Source: JANXYW01 sp031400455 (GTDB lineage: Bacteria > Chloroflexota > Dehalococcoidia > DSTF01 > JACRBR01). Taken from it: a stretch of DNA of 64,000 nt. The notes beneath the pieces are model-generated. The model saw only the letters and a program-made list of their open reading frames with translations. It made no database searches and was not told where the DNA came from. Numbering within the stretch: position 1 is the stretch's first letter; each line of letters begins with the position of its first letter. The position numbers and the translations under genes are program-made. Positions 59,996 to 64,000 of this stretch are shown piece by piece. The stretch lies in the NCBI GenBank assembly GCA_031400455.1, contig JANNPX010000028.1, forward strand, positions 1-64,000. The letters run 5' to 3'.

Positions 59996-60777
59996 TTCGC
60001 ACGGTCGATGCTGTGGCGGCGTTGCTCGTCCGAGACCTTCGCGGATTCTTCCGATCGCGTTCACAGCTGTACTCGTCTGTGTTCTTCCCGCTGATGCTGC
60101 TCGCCATCCTCGGGACGGGCGTCAGCGAAGGTCTGGATCCCCGGAACATCGACGACTACACGACGTTTCTCACGCCCGGGATGATCGCCATGACGGCGCT
60201 CTTCTCGTCGACGTTCTCGAGCGCGACGTACTACCAAGACCGCGATTCGGGCATCCTGCGCGTGCTGTTCGCGTCGCCGCATTCGCAGCGCGTGATCCTG
60301 CTGGGCAAGACGCTCAGCTCAGTCGTGATCGGCGTCGGGCAGGCGCTGATCGTGCTGGGAGTTGCGGCGGCGGTGCCGGCCATCAACTTCCACTGGCAGT
60401 ACGGCGTGCCTCAGAGCATCGCGCTGACGGTGCTGGCCGTGGTGCTGTTGAATCTTTTCCTATCGGGGCTGGGCCAGATGCTCGCGTCGCGTATCCGGTC
60501 GATGCAGGGATTTCACCTGGTGATGAACCTGGTGCTGTTCCCATTCCTCTTCTTCTCGGGGGCGTTCTTTCCGCTCGATCAGCTGCCGTTCTGGCTAAAG
60601 ATCCTCGGCCGCATCAACCCTCTGTCATACGGGGTCGATCTGATGCAGGTATCGCTCTACGCGCGCGATGGCTCGGAAGGGTACTTCGGCGTCCCGCTCG
60701 ATCTCGCGGTGCTGGCTGTGCTTGCCGCAGCGGTCTTCTATCTCGGCACCAGCCGCCGCGCGGGTATCGAGCAATGA
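59992..60777 (+). CDS. ABC-2 type transporter permease
   Basis: 261 residues with six hydrophobic segments. A characteristic C-terminal block FFSGAFFPLDQLPFWLKILG and RINPLSYGVDLMQ is as in DrrB-type permeases. GTG start overlapping the ATPase gene. Exports an unknown substrate with the 59009 protein. Its stop overlaps the lipoprotein start by ATGA, so all three are one translational unit. Confidence 0.88.
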   Translation: MIRTVDAVAALLVRDLRGFFRSRSQLYSSVFFPLMLLAILGTGVSEGLDPRNIDDYTTFLTPGMIAMTALFSSTFSSATYYQDRDSGILRVLFASPHSQRVILLGKTLSSVVIGVGQALIVLGVAAAVPAINFHWQYGVPQSIALTVLAVVLLNLFLSGLGQMLASRIRSMQGFHLVMNLVLFPFLFFSGAFFPLDQLPFWLKILGRINPLSYGVDLMQVSLYARDGSEGYFGVPLDLAVLAVLAAAVFYLGTSRRAGIEQ

Positions 60778-61754
60778 TCGCCCGGCTCGCCGTCCTCTGC
60801 GGCATCCTGATATGGACGGCGACCGCCGCGATGTTCGCATCGGGCTGTACTTCTGACGACACCCCGGACTTCCCGAAGGTGGTGTCGCTGGGCAGTGGCG
60901 ACATCTTTCCGACCATCCTCAACAGCGGCCTAGGCGTCGGACAGAACCGCGTATCGATGAGCATCACGGACCGCGACGACAACAAAGTGCTCGATGCGGC
61001 TGTGCAGCTCCGTTACTACAACCTGAACGGGGCGCACCCTGCGTTCCGCACCGCTACGGCTGCGCGGTTCATCCCGGTTGAACTGGCGTACATCGATGAG
61101 CAGTCGAACCGCGAGCGCTCCCCGGCCGGAAACGACGGCGCGTACGTCTCGTACGCGGAGTTCGACGCGCCGGGCGACTGGGGCGTCGAGATCACGATCA
61201 CTCGCGACGGCAAGAAGCTGAAGCCGGTGCCGTTCCGGTTCAACGTGCTCGATCATTCGACTGAGCCGGCAATCGGGGATGCCGCTCCGGCGAGCGTGCA
61301 GCAGACGCTCGAGACGGCAGCCAGCATCGAAGACATCGACTCGTCGTACCCGCCGCGGCCGGGCATGCACGATATGACAGTCGCCGCTGCTCTCGCGACG
61401 GGCAAGCCTATCGTCGTCGCATTCGCCACGCCCGCGTTCTGCCGCAGCCGCCTGTGCGCGCCTGTAATGGATACGGTCATGGATCCGGTGGCGGCGAAGT
61501 ACTCAGGCCAGGTGCTGTTCATCCACATCGAGCCGTACGTACTCCGGGACGTGCGCGAAGACAACATCCAGAACGCCGTCCCGGCTGTCCTAGAGTGGCG
61601 CCTGACGACTGAGCCCTGGGTGTTCGTGGTCGACCGGCAGGGGCGGATCGCCGGGAAGTTCGAGGGCATCGTGGCGCCGGACGAAGTCGAGAGCATCCTC
61701 GCGCTGACGCTGGAAACAGCGCCGGCAGCCGTGACGCCGGCGCCTAGGCGGTAG
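60774..61754 (+). CDS. Lipoprotein with thioredoxin-like domain
   Basis: 326 residues. Signal peptide and lipobox ASGC (MFASGCTSDD). Residues ~35-165 are Ig-like beta structure. Residues ~190-310 form a thioredoxin-like fold with FCRSRLC (C-x4-C) in place of CxxC, then PWVFVVDRQGRIAGKFEG. Sco/TlpA-like proteins deliver copper or reduce partners during oxidase assembly. The cysteine spacing is unusual, so that role is a guess backed by the cupredoxin and ctaG-like neighbours. Confidence 0.65.
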   Translation: MIARLAVLCGILIWTATAAMFASGCTSDDTPDFPKVVSLGSGDIFPTILNSGLGVGQNRVSMSITDRDDNKVLDAAVQLRYYNLNGAHPAFRTATAARFIPVELAYIDEQSNRERSPAGNDGAYVSYAEFDAPGDWGVEITITRDGKKLKPVPFRFNVLDHSTEPAIGDAAPASVQQTLETAASIEDIDSSYPPRPGMHDMTVAAALATGKPIVVAFATPAFCRSRLCAPVMDTVMDPVAAKYSGQVLFIHIEPYVLRDVREDNIQNAVPAVLEWRLTTEPWVFVVDRQGRIAGKFEGIVAPDEVESILALTLETAPAAVTPAPRR

Positions 61755-61884
61755 CTTCGAGGACGGCCGATCGACCCTAGTGCTAACCGGGCGGGATCGC
61801 TAACATATGCTGGGTTCGGCCCAAGCCGCGAGAGGGGCGCCGCCAGACGCGCGAGCCCGGTTCAAGTCAAGTGTGCAGGTGAGC

Positions 61885-62877
61885 ATGGAGTACGTACAGA
61901 CCGTCCTGGTGCAGATTGCCGCGACGAAGCTCGCCGAGGCTACGGGGCCACAGGGGCTCCTGACGGCGCTTGAGGCACACCGCGACTCCGCCGCCGGGCA
62001 GCGGGGCTTTCAGGGCTTGCGCGTGACGCGCACGGCCAACCCCGAGGGGAACATCCTCGTCGTCGCGGAGACGCGCTGGGCGAACAACAACGCCATGGCC
62101 GACTACTCGACGCTCAAGAACAACGTCGAAAGCATCATCAAGGACCACGAGAGTGAGACGGTCGCCGGCAGCTTGCAGGTTCACCGGATGGAGTCGCTCA
62201 AGAGCGAGTCTGCTGACGCACCGAACCGCATCTACGACCGGCTTGCGCTGGCGCTGCTGATACCAATCGGCGTGCTGGCCTTCGCGCTCCTCTGCATTTA
62301 CGGGCTCTCCCGCATCTACCTGGCGCTTCCCGCGGCCGCCGCGACACCGCTGGCCGCCGGCATCGCGCTCGGAGTCCTCGGCATCTCCGCCTACTTCTCC
62401 AGCAACCCGTCGGCGCCTCGCTGGCAGATTCTCGGCGTGGTCGCCATCGCCGTAGGGACGCTGGCCATCGGCGGAACGGCAGCCGCCATCTACGATGAGG
62501 AACACAAGGAAGTCCACTCCGCTGAGACGCCCGTGGCGACCGCTCCAGCGGGAGGCACGCCAGTGGCGCCGGGAGCCGTCGAGATCGACATGGAAGACAA
62601 TGTCTTCACGACTCCAGACATCACCGTGAAGTCGGGCAGCACCATCCCCATTCGCAACAAGGGTGCCGGCACACACAACGTCCACGTCGCCGATGCATCG
62701 GGCGCCTATTCGGCGGCGATCTGCAAGCCCTCGGGGCCTGACCCTTGCTCCAGCCCGGCTGCGATGTCGGGCGGTGCTGACGGCACGATCGCGATCAACC
62801 TCCCCGCCGGCACCTACGACTTCCGCTGTGACTTCCACATCGCCGAAAAGATGTTCGGGAAGCTCACGGTCGAGTAG
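61885..62877 (+). CDS. ABM domain - membrane segment(s) - cupredoxin fusion
   Basis: 330 residues from the ATG at 61885 (AGGTG upstream). Residues 1-105 form an antibiotic-biosynthesis-monooxygenase (ABM) ferredoxin-like domain (VLVQIAATKLAEATG, GFQGLRVTRTANPEGNILVVAETRW). Residues ~120-210 contain three or so hydrophobic segments. Residues ~235-330 are a plastocyanin-like cupredoxin with a blue-copper ligand set: H (GTHNVHV), C and H (DFRCDFH) and M (AEKMFG). The cupredoxin end is probably outside the membrane. It could be a copper or electron carrier. Confidence 0.75.
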   Translation: MEYVQTVLVQIAATKLAEATGPQGLLTALEAHRDSAAGQRGFQGLRVTRTANPEGNILVVAETRWANNNAMADYSTLKNNVESIIKDHESETVAGSLQVHRMESLKSESADAPNRIYDRLALALLIPIGVLAFALLCIYGLSRIYLALPAAAATPLAAGIALGVLGISAYFSSNPSAPRWQILGVVAIAVGTLAIGGTAAAIYDEEHKEVHSAETPVATAPAGGTPVAPGAVEIDMEDNVFTTPDITVKSGSTIPIRNKGAGTHNVHVADASGAYSAAICKPSGPDPCSSPAAMSGGADGTIAINLPAGTYDFRCDFHIAEKMFGKLTVE

Positions 62878-62893
62878 CTCTCGCTGGAATTCG

Positions 62894-62926
62894 AAGGGGC
62901 GGCTGATGCCGCCCCTTCTTCATGAC
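62894..62926 (+). terminator. Terminator after ABM-cupredoxin gene
   Basis: 10-bp perfect stem AAGGGGCGGC / GCCGCCCCTT with loop TGAT, then CTTCATGAC. 16 bases after the stop codon. Confidence 0.8.
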
Positions 62927-63264
62927 TGAAGCCCACGCGGACGGAAAAGCCTGCCGCCAGCGTCAGGTCGCGCAACCCTAAGGCCGCCGTCCTGAGCCAG
63001 TGGCCGTGCCATCCACCACCCGCCCGCTTCGGGTGAGCAGACCTGAAGGCGCGATACACCTAGGTCCCTCACCGTTGCCCGTCGGGAGCACCCACCGGTC
63101 GGAACCCGTGATGCGGTCGCGGACCAAGATGTGCGCGCCCAGACAGCAGGCTCGTCCCGCTCTCGCGTCAGAATCACCGTTCGCTGACCTTCGGCGGTGA
63201 CACTCGATGGACGCGCCCTCAGCGCGGTTGGTCGCGGGCGAACGCCCCACCGGCGCCCAGAAGG
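62927..63264. other. Intergenic region with no assigned gene
   Basis: 338 bases between the terminator and ctaG end. It is GC-rich with several short inverted words (for example CCACCCGCCCGCTTCGGGTG). Frames on the minus strand are open for up to 129 codons but without family support. I compared it mentally with common riboswitches and RNAs and found no match. Confidence 0.3.
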
Positions 63265-64000
63265 CTACTTCTGCCCACCGACGGATGTCAGGCCGAGCTG
63301 AGACAGCTCTTCCTCGACATCGCCCCAGTGCGGCTCCTGGTCGTCCGCTTGCTCGCGTGCGTACCACTTAAAGAACACGCTAGCGATGAGGCCCCAGTAG
63401 ATGAGGCTACCCATCAGCTTCATCAATCCACCGGCGAGCTGTTGATCCTCTACTGCCGTGAGGGTCCACATCCTCGGAGCGCGCGCATAGAACGAATAGA
63501 CGGCGCTGTCGGCGAAGCTGACGAACGCGGCGATGACGGTGGGCACAATCGACTGGACGAACAGGTACGCCATCTGGAGCGGAGCGGAGATGGCCGGAAG
63601 TTCCGGCACATTGCTGAGAATGGGCCACCACATGATCATCGCCGATACGACAAGCGCCGCGTGCACCGTGAAGTGGAACCAGTGGTTGTTCAGGGAGTAG
63701 TCCACCGTGGCGGGGAGGTGCGTCAGAACAGTGACGGCATTGAACAGCGTGAATGCCACGACAGGATGCACGAGTTTTCGGGCCACCGGCATGATTCCAG
63801 GCGGACGGAGCAATGTCTGCCAGATCCACGCCGGGATTCCGGCCAACAACAGAGGGGCCGCCACGACCGTGAACACCGTGTGCTGCACCATGTGGGCACT
63901 GAGCAGGTATTGCTCGCTAATCTCGTGAACAGGAGTGCCTGCGACGAGGTAGATGGCCAGCACGCCTGCGCTGAACATCAGCACCTGGCTACGACGTACG
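63265..64000 (-). CDS. ctaG: Cytochrome c oxidase assembly factor CtaG-like protein (5' end missing)
   Basis: At least 245 residues, running off the right edge. Multiple membrane segments and the conserved block YLLSAHMVQHTVFTVVAAPLLLAG, plus LHP-type and FHFTVHAAL histidine-rich segments, match the caa3-type CtaG family. Helps build the copper-containing terminal oxidase. The visible frame remains open to the window's end, so the true start is outside. Confidence 0.85.
   Translation of the reverse strand, partial: VRRSQVLMFSAGVLAIYLVAGTPVHEISEQYLLSAHMVQHTVFTVVAAPLLLAGIPAWIWQTLLRPPGIMPVARKLVHPVVAFTLFNAVTVLTHLPATVDYSLNNHWFHFTVHAALVVSAMIMWWPILSNVPELPAISAPLQMAYLFVQSIVPTVIAAFVSFADSAVYSFYARAPRMWTLTAVEDQQLAGGLMKLMGSLIYWGLIASVFFKWYAREQADDQEPHWGDVEEELSQLGLTSVGGQK

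Noticed and set aside
62927..63264. Riboswitch or structured RNA upstream of the ctaG-like gene
   Set aside because: The stretch is downstream, not upstream, of both flanking genes and no known consensus was recognised.

Overview
The window reads as a chromosomal segment of a high-GC, environmental, aerobic heterotroph. The best guess is a Chloroflexota bacterium of the Dehalococcoidia/SAR202 type. That is inference, based on four luciferase-like (LLM) flavin monooxygenases, three acyl-CoA dehydrogenases, a class III-type PHA synthase, a wax-ester/DGAT acyltransferase and the dispersed intergenic repeats. No ribosomal marker is present to settle it.

Layout. 1-10,907 is host metabolism: apgM fragment, a surface protein, an acyltransferase, acyl-CoA dehydrogenase plus amidase, purU, two LLM enzymes, DinB and an acetoacetate-decarboxylase-like protein. 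10,916-19,960 is a compact integrated element of 9.0 kb. It lies between a 45-bp copy of the 3' part of tRNA-Arg(TCG) and the intact tRNA gene. It carries integrase, excisionase, both terminase subunits and an HK97-type capsid, but no portal, protease, tail or lysis gene that I can see, plus a putative ADP-ribosyltransferase as end cargo. It resembles the tail-less phiRv1/phiRv2 elements of Mycobacterium tuberculosis and capsid-forming satellites. 20,104-25,289 holds a membrane protein, tRNA-His, dut, a beta-lactamase-fold protein without its catalytic Ser/Lys, an XRE regulator with an unusual partner, and a GNAT enzyme.

25,391-32,608 is a redox region. It contains an LLM enzyme, an acyl-CoA dehydrogenase, an SDR, then a minus-strand run of LLM monooxygenase, two ferritin-like diiron proteins and a 2[4Fe-4S] ferredoxin, divergent from a MarR regulator with which it shares overlapping promoters. 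32,609-34,011 is repeat-rich around one orphan gene. 34,012-39,011 is a type I restriction-modification operon (hsdM-hsdS-hsdR).

39,318-48,790 is carbon storage and lipid metabolism: acyl-CoA dehydrogenase, phaC with a GNAT gene, a PhaE/phasin-like protein, a PadR/PhaQ-like regulator, a phasin with a clear promoter and operator, a metallo-beta-lactamase-fold hydrolase, a lipase-like hydrolase and a WS/DGAT enzyme. 48,920-53,235 has two paralogous secreted beta-helix proteins, a VOC protein, a second GNAT paralogue and an SCO6745-like protein. 53,437-64,000 has a CoA-transferase, a HAD hydrolase, nadE behind a palindrome, a winged-helix AAA ATPase, an ABC transporter translationally coupled to a thioredoxin-like lipoprotein, an ABM-cupredoxin fusion and a truncated ctaG-like gene. 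Those last genes suggest copper or terminal-oxidase biogenesis.
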